Shown one piece after another: positions 8,393 to 15,955 of a DNA stretch of 64,000 bases. The DNA is from Actinoallomurus bryophytorum (GTDB lineage: Bacteria; Actinomycetota; Actinomycetes; Streptosporangiales; Streptosporangiaceae). How positions within the stretch are numbered: the stretch's first letter is position 1; each line of letters starts with the position of its first letter. A model generated the notes under the pieces. The model was not told the DNA's origin and did not search any database. It saw nothing but the letters and a program-made list of their open reading frames with translations. Location: contig NZ_VFOZ01000001.1 of NCBI RefSeq assembly GCF_006716425.1, positions 6,324,001 through 6,388,000 of the forward strand, written 5' to 3'. The position numbers and the translations under genes are program-made.

Positions 8393-10267
8393 TCACAGCG
8401 TGAGCGAGCCGCGCAGGCGGTGCAGGTGCAGGGCGAGCTGGATCTGCAGTGCCCGGTCGGCCCGCTGCCAGTCGGCGCCGAGGAGCCGGCCGACGCGGTC
8501 CAGTCGTTGCGTCACGGTGTTGCTGTGGATGTGCAGCTTCCCGGCGGTACGCGCCAGGCTGCCGCCGGTGCCGAAGTAGATCGCCATCGTCCGCGTCAGG
8601 GAGGTGCCCCGGCGCTCGTCGTAGGCGATGACCGGGCCGAGCGTGCGTTCGACGAACGCGCCCGTGTCGCCGCCCTCGCCGATCAGCAGGCCGACGAAGC
8701 CCAGGCCGGCGGCGCTCGCGCCGTCACCCTCGCGGCCGAGCGCGAGCAGCGCGTCGGCGCAGCGTCGTGCCTCCTGGCGTGCGGCCTCGGCGCCGCCCGG
8801 CAGCTCGACCGGTCCGGCCGCGCCGGCGGTGGCGGGGAGGCCGAGTGCGGCGCCGAGCTCCTTGGCCACCCGCACGGCGGCCTCCTCCGGCCGGTCGCCG
8901 GGCAGCAGCAGGACCAGCTCACCCGGGTAGGCCGTGCTGAGGCCGTGCTCGACGGCGGAGAACGACGACGCCCAGAACGCCGCCCGCTCCCGCCGCCCGT
9001 CGTGCCTGGCCACGACGAGGACGTGCGCCGCGCCGAGGTCGACGCCCAGCCGCCGGGCGCGGGCGTCGAGCGCGTCCGGATCCGAGACGTGCCCGGCGAC
9101 GAGGTCGTCCAGCAGCTCGCCGCGTACCCGGCCCTCGACCTCGGTCATGTTCCGGCGGAACAGCAGGAGCAGCGCCATGACCAGCGCGGCGCGCTCCAGG
9201 ATCCGCTCGTCGGCGTCGCCGATGTCACCGGCGGCGTGCAGCGCCAGCGTGCCGAGGATCTCGGCGCCCGCGCCGATCGGCGTGACCCGCAGGTCGTCCC
9301 GGCGCGCCGTACGGCCGAGGGTGCGTGACCGCGTGATCAGGTCCTCGTCCACCTGCTCCACGTGGCCGACCTCGGCGAGGCGGCGGCCCTCGGCGTCGAG
9401 CACGACGAGCGAGCCGCCGAGGATGTCGGTCACCACGGAGGCCACGTCCTCCACCCCGCCGCCGCGTACGACCAGGTCGGTCATCCGGTCGTGCGCCCGC
9501 GCGGCACGCTCCACCGCGTCGTTGTGCACCCGCGCGACCTCGCTCGCCGCGCTCAGCTCCTCCAGGGTCACGCGGGTCTCCTGCAGCAGGCGTGCGTTGT
9601 CGATCGCCACCGCCGCGTGCGCGGCCAGGGAGCACAGCAGCGCCACCTCCTCCTGCGCGAACGACCGTTCGGCGCGGTCGGCGGCGAACAGCACGCCGAT
9701 GACCCGTTCGCCGAGCCGCATCGGGACGCCCAGGATGCCGACCAGGCCCTCCTCGGTGACCCCGCGGTCGATCGAGCCGGTGTGCCGGAACCGCTCGTCG
9801 TCGAGGTAGCCCGAGCTGGCGTACGGCGCCCCGGTCTGCGCGACGAGACCGCCCAGCCCGGCGCCGAGCGGCAGCCGGAGCACCTGGAAGGCGGGGGAGA
9901 TCGACCCGTCGGTGACGCGCATGTACGTGTCGCCGCGTCCGGGGTCGTTCATCGTCATGTAGGCGACGTCGGCGTTCAGCAACTGGCGTGCCCGGCGCAC
10001 GATGGCCTTGAGCACCGCGTCGAGGTCGCGCAGGCTGGCCAGGTCACCGGCGGTCTCGAACAGCGCGGACAGCTCCACCTCGCGCCGTGCGCGGCGGGCC
10101 AGCAGCGCGCGTACCCGCAGCGCCGCCCTCTTGGCCTGTTCGAGCTCGGCGATGACGGCGGGGGAGGCCCAGGCGGCTCGCGCCTCGGCGACCGGCGTCT
10201 CGAACTCCACGGCCGGCGCCTCGCGGGCCAGCAACTCGAAGAAGATCCGGGTGTTCACGTGGGGCAT
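8393..10267 (-). CDS. GAF-domain PucR/CdaR-type transcriptional regulator
   Basis: This 624-residue regulator has a helical N-terminal stretch (to ~65), then a GAF sensor domain (about 70-215, with AYMTMNDPGRGDTYMRVTDG and GVPMRLGERVIGVLFAADRAERSFAQEE). A linker helix (LLQETRVTLEELSAASEVARVH) leads to a CdaR-like central region and a C-terminal PucR helix-turn-helix (GGSLARTAGKLHIHSNTVTQRLDRV, about 575-605). Proteins of this build regulate catabolic genes, including hydroxybutyrate and purine use, in actinobacteria. It lies 27 bases after the hydroxybutyrate-dehydrogenase-like gene on the same strand, which makes that gene its likely target or operon partner. Confidence 0.88.
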   Translation of the reverse strand: MPHVNTRIFFELLAREAPAVEFETPVAEARAAWASPAVIAELEQAKRAALRVRALLARRARREVELSALFETAGDLASLRDLDAVLKAIVRRARQLLNADVAYMTMNDPGRGDTYMRVTDGSISPAFQVLRLPLGAGLGGLVAQTGAPYASSGYLDDERFRHTGSIDRGVTEEGLVGILGVPMRLGERVIGVLFAADRAERSFAQEEVALLCSLAAHAAVAIDNARLLQETRVTLEELSAASEVARVHNDAVERAARAHDRMTDLVVRGGGVEDVASVVTDILGGSLVVLDAEGRRLAEVGHVEQVDEDLITRSRTLGRTARRDDLRVTPIGAGAEILGTLALHAAGDIGDADERILERAALVMALLLLFRRNMTEVEGRVRGELLDDLVAGHVSDPDALDARARRLGVDLGAAHVLVVARHDGRRERAAFWASSFSAVEHGLSTAYPGELVLLLPGDRPEEAAVRVAKELGAALGLPATAGAAGPVELPGGAEAARQEARRCADALLALGREGDGASAAGLGFVGLLIGEGGDTGAFVERTLGPVIAYDERRGTSLTRTMAIYFGTGGSLARTAGKLHIHSNTVTQRLDRVGRLLGADWQRADRALQIQLALHLHRLRGSLTL

Positions 10268-10294
10268 CGTCCGTACGGGTGGGGGGTCATGGCA

Positions 10295-11062
10295 TCAGCG
10301 TGCGGTCCAGCCGCCGTCGATCGGCATCGAGGCGCCGGTGATGAAGGAGGCCTGTTCGGAGCAGAGGTAGGCCACGACGTCGGCGACCTCAGCGGGTTCG
10401 AGCAGGCGTTTGATCGCCGCGGGTTCCAGCATGATCTGCTCGACGACCTCGGCCTCGCTCAGGCCGTGCGCCTCGGCCTGCGCGGTGATCTGGTTCTCCA
10501 CCAGCGGGGTGCGCACGTAGGAGGGGTTGACGCAGTTGGAGGTCACGCCGTGCTCGGCGCCCTCCAGCGCGACGACCTTGGACATGCCCTCGATGGCGTG
10601 CTTGGCGGTGACGTAGGCGACCTTGAAGGGCGAGGCGACGAGGCCGTGGACCGAGGAGACGTTGACGATCCGGCCCCAGCCCCGCGCGTACATCCCGGGC
10701 AGCATCCGGCGGACCAGCCGGAACGGGGTCTCGACCATGACCCGCATGATCCGCGAGAAATCCTCCGGAGGGAACTCGTGCACGGGCGCCACGTGCTGGA
10801 GACCGGCGTTGTTGACCAGGATGTCGGCGCGGACGTCGAGGGTGTCCACCACGTCCGGCTCGGACAGGTCCGCCACCAGGTATTCTCCGCCGGCCTCGGC
10901 CGCGGCCTCCTTGGCCGCGTCGGCCCGGATGTCGACCACGATCACGTGTGCGCCGGCCTCGGCCAGCCGAAGGACGCACGCGCGCCCGATTCCGCTCGCC
11001 CCGCCGGTCACCACCGCGGTACGGCCGGCCAGATCCGGGGTCCTCGCCGTATCAGCACTCAT
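10295..11062 (-). CDS. 3-hydroxybutyrate dehydrogenase-like SDR
   Basis: A 255-residue classical short-chain dehydrogenase. The NAD-binding motif TGGASGIG is at residues 19-26, NNAG follows near 85, and the catalytic Ser and Y-x-x-x-K are in VNVSSVHG and VAYVTAKHA. Full-length similarity in feel to D-beta-hydroxybutyrate dehydrogenases (EC 1.1.1.30) comes from NCVNPSYVRTPLVENQI and the C-terminal FITGASMPIDGGWTAR, which are characteristic. It would oxidise (R)-3-hydroxybutyrate to acetoacetate in PHB or ketone-body turnover. It is followed by the PucR regulator. The palindrome terminator at 11120-11157 separates it from upstream transcription. Confidence 0.85.
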   Translation of the reverse strand: MSADTARTPDLAGRTAVVTGGASGIGRACVLRLAEAGAHVIVVDIRADAAKEAAAEAGGEYLVADLSEPDVVDTLDVRADILVNNAGLQHVAPVHEFPPEDFSRIMRVMVETPFRLVRRMLPGMYARGWGRIVNVSSVHGLVASPFKVAYVTAKHAIEGMSKVVALEGAEHGVTSNCVNPSYVRTPLVENQITAQAEAHGLSEAEVVEQIMLEPAAIKRLLEPAEVADVVAYLCSEQASFITGASMPIDGGWTAR

Positions 11063-11119
11063 GCCAGTGAACCTAGACCGGTTGTCCCGGCCGCTCCACG
11101 TGGCGGGTCTCCATGACTA

Positions 11120-11157
11120 CCGGCGGATCGGTGTGGCCGGCCACACCGATCCGCCGG
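11120..11157 (-). terminator. 38-bp perfect palindrome, probable terminator of the 11166-11780 gene
   Basis: Nineteen bases (CCGGCGGATCGGTGTGGCC) are followed immediately by their exact reverse complement, with no spacer. It begins eight bases past the stop of the leftward secreted-protein gene and lies 57 bases upstream of the SDR start. As RNA it would form a very stable GC hairpin without a clear U-tract, as is common for actinomycete terminators. It could equally be a cruciform-prone protein-binding site. Confidence 0.75.
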
Positions 11158-11165
11158 AATCGCGG

Positions 11166-11780
11166 TCAGTGCCGGCTCGGCCGGGACAGGTCGGGCGCCG
11201 ACCTGCCGGGTACGAGCGAGCCGACGGTGAGCAGCAGCCTGCCGTACGCCGTCGGCAGTCCCTCCGGCGTCGCGCAGGCCGCAGGGCGGGCGGTGAACAT
11301 CGTGAACGCCGCGCTCCACTTCTGCCCGCTGAACTCGCCGTCGGTCACCTCGCCCCTGATCGCGACGACGCTCTCGCCGGCGCTCACCGAGACGACGCTC
11401 CTGAACGACATCGTGCTGGTACGGCCGTTGTTCCAGGTGACCTTGCGGGTGCCGGAGTAGTCGCCGGAGGTGCAGGACAGCCGCCCGGTGGCCTTGAAGG
11501 TCGAGCGTCCCCCGGTGATCGTCGGGTCGGCGCTCGACGCGCAGCGGCTCAGGGTGCTCGTCCCGTGCAGCACCGCCTCGCGCTTCCGCAGGGTCAGGCC
11601 CGGCGAGTAGGCGACCGTCTGGGAGCCGGCACAGGTGGTGGTGCCGGCCACGGCGGAGTGCGCGCGGGCCGTCGCCGCCGCCGGGACGAGGACGGCGGCG
11701 ACCAGGCCGGTGACCGCCGCTCCGGCTCGTAGCGGCCGGGACGCTCCGGACAGGTACGGCGGGATGAGTCGCTGAGACAT
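11166..11780 (-). CDS. Secreted protein of unknown function, tandem paralogue A
   Basis: A 204-residue exported protein: basic N-terminus, hydrophobic segment (AAVTGLVAAVLVPAAATARA), then a mature part of about 165 residues. The mature domain has TTCAGSQTVAYSPGL, CASSADPTITGG, LSCTSGDYSG, a Trp-Asn-Asn-Gly (WNNG) turn, VSVSAGESVVAIRGEVTDG and ARPAACATPEG. Four conserved cysteines probably form two disulfides, suggesting a beta-rich extracellular fold. It is clearly homologous, over its whole length, to the upstream gene at 11801-12433. ATG at 11780 follows AAGGAGAAG. I recognise no characterised family and assign no function. Confidence 0.82.
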   Translation of the reverse strand: MSQRLIPPYLSGASRPLRAGAAVTGLVAAVLVPAAATARAHSAVAGTTTCAGSQTVAYSPGLTLRKREAVLHGTSTLSRCASSADPTITGGRSTFKATGRLSCTSGDYSGTRKVTWNNGRTSTMSFRSVVSVSAGESVVAIRGEVTDGEFSGQKWSAAFTMFTARPAACATPEGLPTAYGRLLLTVGSLVPGRSAPDLSRPSRH

Positions 11781-11800
11781 GTTCTTCTCCTTGATCGCGG

Positions 11801-12433
11801 TCAGCGCGGGGTCGGCTGTGACCTGTCGAGTGCCGATCTCCCGGGGATGAGCGAGCCGACGGTGAGCAGCAGCCTGGCGTACGTCGTGGGCACGCCCTCC
11901 GGCGTGGCGCAGGCCGCGGGCCGGGAGGCGAACATGGTGGAGACCGCGCTCCACTTCTGCCCGTCGAACTCGCCGTCGGTGACCGTTCCACGGACCGCCA
12001 CGACGCTCTCGCCGGCGTTGACCGACACGGACGAGGTGAAGGACATCGTGCTGGAACGCCCGTTGTTCCAGGTGATCGTCCGGACGCCGGTGGCGTCGCC
12101 GGAGACACACGAGAACTGCCCGGTGGCGTGGAAGGTCGACCGCCCGCCGGTGATGGTGGGGTCGGCGCTCGACGCGCAGTGGCTCAGGGTCGCCGTCCCG
12201 TGGATGGTGACATGGCGGGGCTTCAGGGACATCCCGGGGGAGTAGGCCACGGTCTGTGAGCCTTCACAGGTGGTCGTGCCGGCGGATGCCTGCGGCACCG
12301 TGACGTCCACGTGGGCCGACGCCTCCGGAACCAGGGCGGCGGCGACGAGCGACACCCCGGTCATCACCATTCCGGTCAGGACCAGCCGGGATGATCCGGG
12401 CGAAGGCCGCGGAACGGGTCGGTGAATCGCCAT
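11801..12433 (-). CDS. Secreted protein of unknown function, tandem paralogue B
   Basis: This 210-residue exported paralogue of the adjacent gene shares TTCEGSQTVAYSPG, CASSADPTITGGRSTF, WNNGRSSTMSF, GESVVAVRGTVTDGEF, GQKWSA and the C-terminal RLLLTVGSLIPGRSA. About two thirds of residues look identical between the two mature parts, while the signal peptides differ. ATG 12433 follows AGGAGAAGG. Only 20 bases separate the two genes, so they are probably co-transcribed from a promoter near 12500 that carries the dyad at 12511-12539. Their role is unknown. Duplication with retained cysteines suggests a secreted structural or binding protein. Confidence 0.82.
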   Translation of the reverse strand: MAIHRPVPRPSPGSSRLVLTGMVMTGVSLVAAALVPEASAHVDVTVPQASAGTTTCEGSQTVAYSPGMSLKPRHVTIHGTATLSHCASSADPTITGGRSTFHATGQFSCVSGDATGVRTITWNNGRSSTMSFTSSVSVNAGESVVAVRGTVTDGEFDGQKWSAVSTMFASRPAACATPEGVPTTYARLLLTVGSLIPGRSALDRSQPTPR

Positions 12434-12510
12434 GCCTTCTCCTGACCGCGACGCCACCGCCGCGCTTGCCGGACCTCCCAGGCCCAAGACGCATCGAATG
12501 GGCGTTGCTT

Positions 12511-12539
12511 ACTGTCACATGTTGATTACCGACAGTCAA
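12511..12539. promoter_or_regulatory. Candidate operator upstream of the secreted paralogues
   Basis: ACTGTC (12511-12516) and GACAGT (12531-12536) form inverted arms. The overlapping 18-mer at 12522-12539 (TTGATTACCGACAGTCAA) is an imperfect palindrome with TTGA/TCAA ends. The inner TGATTACCGACAGT recurs with one change at 12727-12740, upstream of the divergent gene. The shared element lies in an AT-rich stretch, which fits a common regulator. The regulator is not identified. Confidence 0.45.
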
Positions 12540-12715
12540 TGAACTCTGTTGAGACGGCCACGCGGTGTCGCATGATCGGGTGTCGTCGCGGGGTCTTCGC
12601 GGAGTGCCGCACGCCCGTGTCCTGCGGGATTTGCGCGGGCCGGCACCGGGTGCGGCGGAAAACGGGCGAGTTGGCGCGCCGGGTGAATGGCCGGAGTGGT
12701 GCGGGATTTCCACTC

Positions 12716-12745
12716 TTCGTAGCCGATGATTACCGAGAGTAGTAT
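12716..12745 (+). promoter_or_regulatory. Candidate promoter with second TGATTACCGA element
   Basis: TTCGTA (12716-12721) and TAGTAT (12740-12745), 18 bases apart, form a plausible weak -35/-10 pair. The first ATG of the next gene is at 12754, so the transcript would be nearly leaderless. TGATTACCGAGAGT (12727-12740) fills the spacer and repeats the element at 12523-12536. Confidence 0.4.
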
Positions 12746-12753
12746 GCCGCCTG

Positions 12754-13230
12754 ATGATGAGGGACTCGCGCGCGAACGCCGCCCACGGACACCGCTGGGC
12801 GCTGTGGCTGTTCCTGTTCGTCGGCGTCGTCCTGCAGTCGGGCCTGTGCCCGCCGAACACCCACGCGGGCGTGCTCGGGGCGACCGCACGCCCCTGCTTC
12901 ACGCCCACCGCCGGCGCGCCGCCCGAGGTCGAGGGCGGCGGCCACACGGCGGGCTCCGGCAGGGCCACCGACGCCGGCCGTCCGTGCGCGCCGGCGCCTC
13001 GCCCGCACCACCATCCGCCGTGCGGCGTCATGACCCACCGCGGCGCTCCGCAGCAGCGGTCGATCGCCGCGTGGCAGACGGCCGCGATGCCGCGGTGCCC
13101 GGAGCCGGCGGTGTACGCCGCCGAGTCCGGTGGACCCGGCCTCACGTGCCCGCCGGGACGGTCCTCGCGGCCCCCGGCGCCCCGGTCGGGGGCGCGTCTC
13201 CTGATCGACCTGTGCGCGTCGCGTACGTGA
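12754..13230 (+). CDS. Small membrane-anchored Cys/His-containing hypothetical protein
   Basis: A 158-residue reading frame with one clear hydrophobic helix near the N-terminus (WALWLFLFVGVVLQSGL, about residues 15-31). The rest is Pro/Gly/Ala-rich and hydrophilic, with scattered cysteines and a HHH motif (PRPHHHPPCG). No family is recognised. The TM segment, the promoter-like element 9 bases before the ATG and the position upstream of a zinc-ribbon gene support it. The composition of the second half is close to what a random GC-rich frame gives, and two other frames are open over the same bases. Confidence 0.45.
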   Translation: MMRDSRANAAHGHRWALWLFLFVGVVLQSGLCPPNTHAGVLGATARPCFTPTAGAPPEVEGGGHTAGSGRATDAGRPCAPAPRPHHHPPCGVMTHRGAPQQRSIAAWQTAAMPRCPEPAVYAAESGGPGLTCPPGRSSRPPAPRSGARLLIDLCASRT

Positions 13231-13375
13231 GCGCGCCGGCGCACTCCGGGCACGCGCACGTGGTCACCGGCTGAACTCCCCGTTCTCGTGACCTCTGTTA
13301 CGCGCGCCCGCCCGGAGCCGCGCCCGTAGGTGATCTGCCCGCACGTCCGGCCGGATTCCAGGAGCGCAGCACATC

Positions 13376-13666
13376 ATGAAAAATCCACACATCATTCCTC
13401 AGACCTGGCCCTTCAGCTGCATGACCTGCCAGCACGTCTGGGAGAGCGTGTACGAGGCATGGCACGCCGACGACGGCCACGGCGGTCAGGTGGTGACCTG
13501 GCGGTACAAGGGGACGGCGAGCATGCCGCCGTGGATCGAACCGTCCTGTCCCGCCTGCTCGAGCCTGAGCGTCAAGACCCTTCCGCCGCGCGCCCGGCGG
13601 CCCGCCGACGACGATCCCGCCGGGATCCCGGGACGAGGGCACAGAGGGGCGCGTCCGGACAGGTGA
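13376..13666 (+). CDS. Small zinc-ribbon-like protein
   Basis: A 96-residue protein with two C-x-x-C pairs, CMTC near residue 16 and CPAC near residue 61, separated by a conserved-looking tryptophan-rich core (FSCMTCQHVWESVYEAWH and VTWRYKGTASMPPWIEPS). This is the layout of a single zinc ribbon. The C-terminal ~25 residues are basic and disordered. The start ATG follows CAGGAGCGC. Small proteins of this type are common in streptomycetes next to genes for other small membrane or metal-related proteins. Function is unknown. Confidence 0.7.
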   Translation: MKNPHIIPQTWPFSCMTCQHVWESVYEAWHADDGHGGQVVTWRYKGTASMPPWIEPSCPACSSLSVKTLPPRARRPADDDPAGIPGRGHRGARPDR

Positions 13667-14106
13667 GAGGCCGCGTGGAGAGGGACAGCGGGCGGTGTCC
13701 AGGGGACCGGCAGGGCGGGGGAGGGCCGTCCTGGTGTCGGCCGTCGGCGACGCGGCCGGTCGCCGCCTGGGCGCCGCGCGGTGGCGCGGGCCGTCCACAC
13801 GATCGTGCGGACGGACGCCGAGCCTTCTCCGACGCTCGCCGACGTCGGAGAAGACGCCAGGTCGACGAGCAAGAGGGCGCGCGGCGATCGCCTGTTCTCC
13901 GCCACGCCGACCTTCCTCGCCTGCGGACCCGTACCGAGTGAGTACTCCGGTTCACCGTCGGCGCATCACCGCGGAAGCACGCTGAGATCGGGGCGAATGA
14001 GAGGAATGGTTCGGATCGAAGATCCGTTGGCCCCGAGGGGGCCCGTCACGTCTTCGGGTGCCGGGACCGGCCCACCGCACCCGCTCCCCATGGAAGGTCT
14101 CGGTAC
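13667..14106. other. Intergenic region with hairpins before the MFS exporter
   Basis: No coding frame here is convincing. It holds a perfect 10-bp-arm hairpin at 13824-13853, a GAGTACTC palindrome at 13940-13947 and a CGGATC/GATCCG mini-hairpin at 14012-14026. The MFS ribosome site (GGAAGG) lies at its end. The regulator that such an exporter often has is not here. Confidence 0.5.
13824..13853. terminator. Hairpin, possible terminator after the zinc-ribbon gene
   Basis: CTTCTCCGAC (13824-13833) and GTCGGAGAAG (13844-13853) are exact reverse complements with a 10-base loop. The hairpin lies 158 bases after the zinc-ribbon stop and 254 bases before the exporter, so either a terminator or an element of the exporter's leader is possible. 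No U-tract follows. Confidence 0.5.
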
Positions 14107-15636
14107 GTGACGACGACTTCGCCCGCGCTCTCGCGCGGCGTCGGATTCCGCTCCGAACGCGGGCCGGTGCTCGCCGCCCTGATGCTCAGCACGGGCCTCG
14201 TGGCGCTGGACAGCACGATCATCGCGACCGCGGTCCCGTCCGTGGTCAGCGACCTTGGCGGCTTCTCCCAGTTCCCGTGGCTGTTCTCGATCTACCTGCT
14301 CACCCAGGCGGTGACCGTACCCCTGTACGGCAAGTTCGCCGACGTGGTCGGGCGCCGACCGGTGATGTTCTTCGGCATCGGGGTGTTCCTCCTGGGCTCG
14401 GTGTTCTGCGGGGCCGCGTGGAACATGCCCACGCTGATCGCCGCCCGCGCCGTGCAGGGCATCGGCGCCGGTGCCGTACTGCCCATGAGCATGACGATGG
14501 TCGGCGACATGTACACCGTCGAGGAGCGGGCGCGGGTCCAGGGATACCTGGCGAGCGTCTGGGGGATCGCGGCGGTCATCGGCCCGACGCTGGGCGGCGT
14601 CTTCTCCCAGTACCTGTCGTGGCGCTGGATCTTCTTCGTCAACCTGCCGCTGGGCGCGGTCGCCGCCTGGATGCTCGCCCGCAAGTTCAAGGAGCGGGTG
14701 ACCCGGCGTTCGCACCGGATCGACTACGCGGGTGCGGTCCTGCTCACCGGGGGCTGCTCGCTGGTGATCCTCGGACTGATCGAGGGCGGCGTGGCGTGGG
14801 CCTGGTCGTCGGCGCCCGGCCTGGTCGTCTTCGTCGTCGGTGTGGCGATGCTCGTCGGCTTCGTGCTGGTGGAGCGCAGGGCGGCCGAGCCGATCCTGCC
14901 GCTGTGGGTCTTCGGCCGCCGTGTCCTCACCGGCGGCAACCTCTCGGCGGTCGTCGTCGGTGCCGTCATGATCGGCTTGAGCTCGTACGTGCCGACGTAC
15001 GCGCAGGGCGTGCTCGGTACCGGCGCGCTGGTGGCGGGCTTCGCGCTGGCCGCGCTGACCGTCGGCTGGCCGCTCGCCGCGACCTTGTCCGGCCGCATCT
15101 ACCTGCGCATCGGCTTCCGTGACACGGGACTCATCGGCAACGCGATCCTCATCGTGGGCGTCATCCTGTGCGTCCTGCTCAGCCCGGACTCACGGGTGTG
15201 GCAGGTGGCCGCGGCGTGCTTCGTCGTCGGCCTGGGGCTGGGCCTCATGGCCAGCCCGATCACCGTCGCCGCGCAGTCCGTCGTCGGCTGGGAGCAGCGC
15301 GGCGTCGTCACGGGCATCAACATGTTCAGCCGGTCGCTGGGCAGCGCGGTCGGGGCGGCGGTGTCCGGGGCGATCGCGAACGCCACGCTGGCCTCGCGGT
15401 TCGCGCACCCGCCGGCCGCGCTGGCCGGGCGGCTGCCCAAGAGCGTCGACGCGACGAGCCTCGTGCTGACCGGCCATGGCCGGTCCGGCAGCCCGGCCGT
15501 GACGGCGTTCGTTCGCGACGCGCTGTACGACGCGGCGCACCATGTCTTCCTCGCGCTCGTCGTCATCGCCGTCCTCGGCGTGGCCGCGCTGCTCCTCATG
15601 CCGAGGAGGATCGCCAGGGCGACCGGCGACGCCTGA
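14107..15636 (+). CDS. MFS multidrug exporter, DHA2 (14-TM, EmrB/QacA) family
   Basis: This 509-residue proton-driven exporter has about 14 membrane spans. Motif A-like GKFADVVGRRPVMFFGIGVFL lies between TM2 and TM3. Motif C appears as VIGPTLGGVFSQYLSWRWIFFVNLPLG, the sequence typical of DHA2 drug antiporters. Near residue 30, LDSTIIATAVPSVVSDLGG is the family's TM1 motif (LDxTIVNVALP). Translation starts at GTG after GGAAGG. It stands alone, with no TetR neighbour, so control is not obvious. It probably exports lipophilic cations or antibiotics; the substrate is unknown. Confidence 0.9.
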   Translation: MTTTSPALSRGVGFRSERGPVLAALMLSTGLVALDSTIIATAVPSVVSDLGGFSQFPWLFSIYLLTQAVTVPLYGKFADVVGRRPVMFFGIGVFLLGSVFCGAAWNMPTLIAARAVQGIGAGAVLPMSMTMVGDMYTVEERARVQGYLASVWGIAAVIGPTLGGVFSQYLSWRWIFFVNLPLGAVAAWMLARKFKERVTRRSHRIDYAGAVLLTGGCSLVILGLIEGGVAWAWSSAPGLVVFVVGVAMLVGFVLVERRAAEPILPLWVFGRRVLTGGNLSAVVVGAVMIGLSSYVPTYAQGVLGTGALVAGFALAALTVGWPLAATLSGRIYLRIGFRDTGLIGNAILIVGVILCVLLSPDSRVWQVAAACFVVGLGLGLMASPITVAAQSVVGWEQRGVVTGINMFSRSLGSAVGAAVSGAIANATLASRFAHPPAALAGRLPKSVDATSLVLTGHGRSGSPAVTAFVRDALYDAAHHVFLALVVIAVLGVAALLLMPRRIARATGDA

Positions 15637-15955
15637 GGCCCGCACGAGAGGATGAGTCCGTCTCCCCCGTACCTGTTGAATGCAGTTCGTCCCGAGACGA
15701 TGTCACGCACGGGGGAGACGAACACCGTCATTTAACCGTCAACTACCAGCGGTTGCCATACCGCGGCGAAGTTGGGTCATTAATGACACGTTCCGTGACG
15801 AATAACTCAGATAAAGTCACTGGAAGTCACGAACGGTAGCGAACGGGCCTGACCGGTCTTGAACGGGTCTTGACCAAACACCGAACGGACTTCCAGCCGC
15901 CGCGCGCCTCGCGGCCCACCGCGCGGCTCACCACGACGCCGGAACGAACGGCGCG
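15637..15955. other. AT-rich convergent intergenic region with palindromes
   Basis: This 319-base gap lies between the rightward exporter and the leftward ABC operon. Its middle (15720-15850) is strikingly AT-rich for this genome. It contains the perfect palindrome GTCATTAATGAC at 15776-15787. CGTTCCGTGAC (15789-15799) pairs with GTCACGAACG (15826-15835), with one bulged base. GAACGG/GAACGGG recurs at short intervals from 15831 to 15890, and GGTCTTGA occurs twice. No coding potential is seen. A bidirectional terminator is plausible, but the palindrome suggests a binding site as well. Confidence 0.5.

Noticed and set aside
8087-9328. 413-codon plus frame across the PucR gene
   Set aside because: It is antisense of a clearly coding gene and shows no motifs.
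13781-14110. 109-codon frame before the MFS gene
   Set aside because: No ribosome site, TM or motif; composition random. It overlaps the exporter start.
15831-15890. GAACGG repeats as a CRISPR or tandem array
   Set aside because: The units are only six to seven bases with irregular spacing, so they are not a CRISPR.
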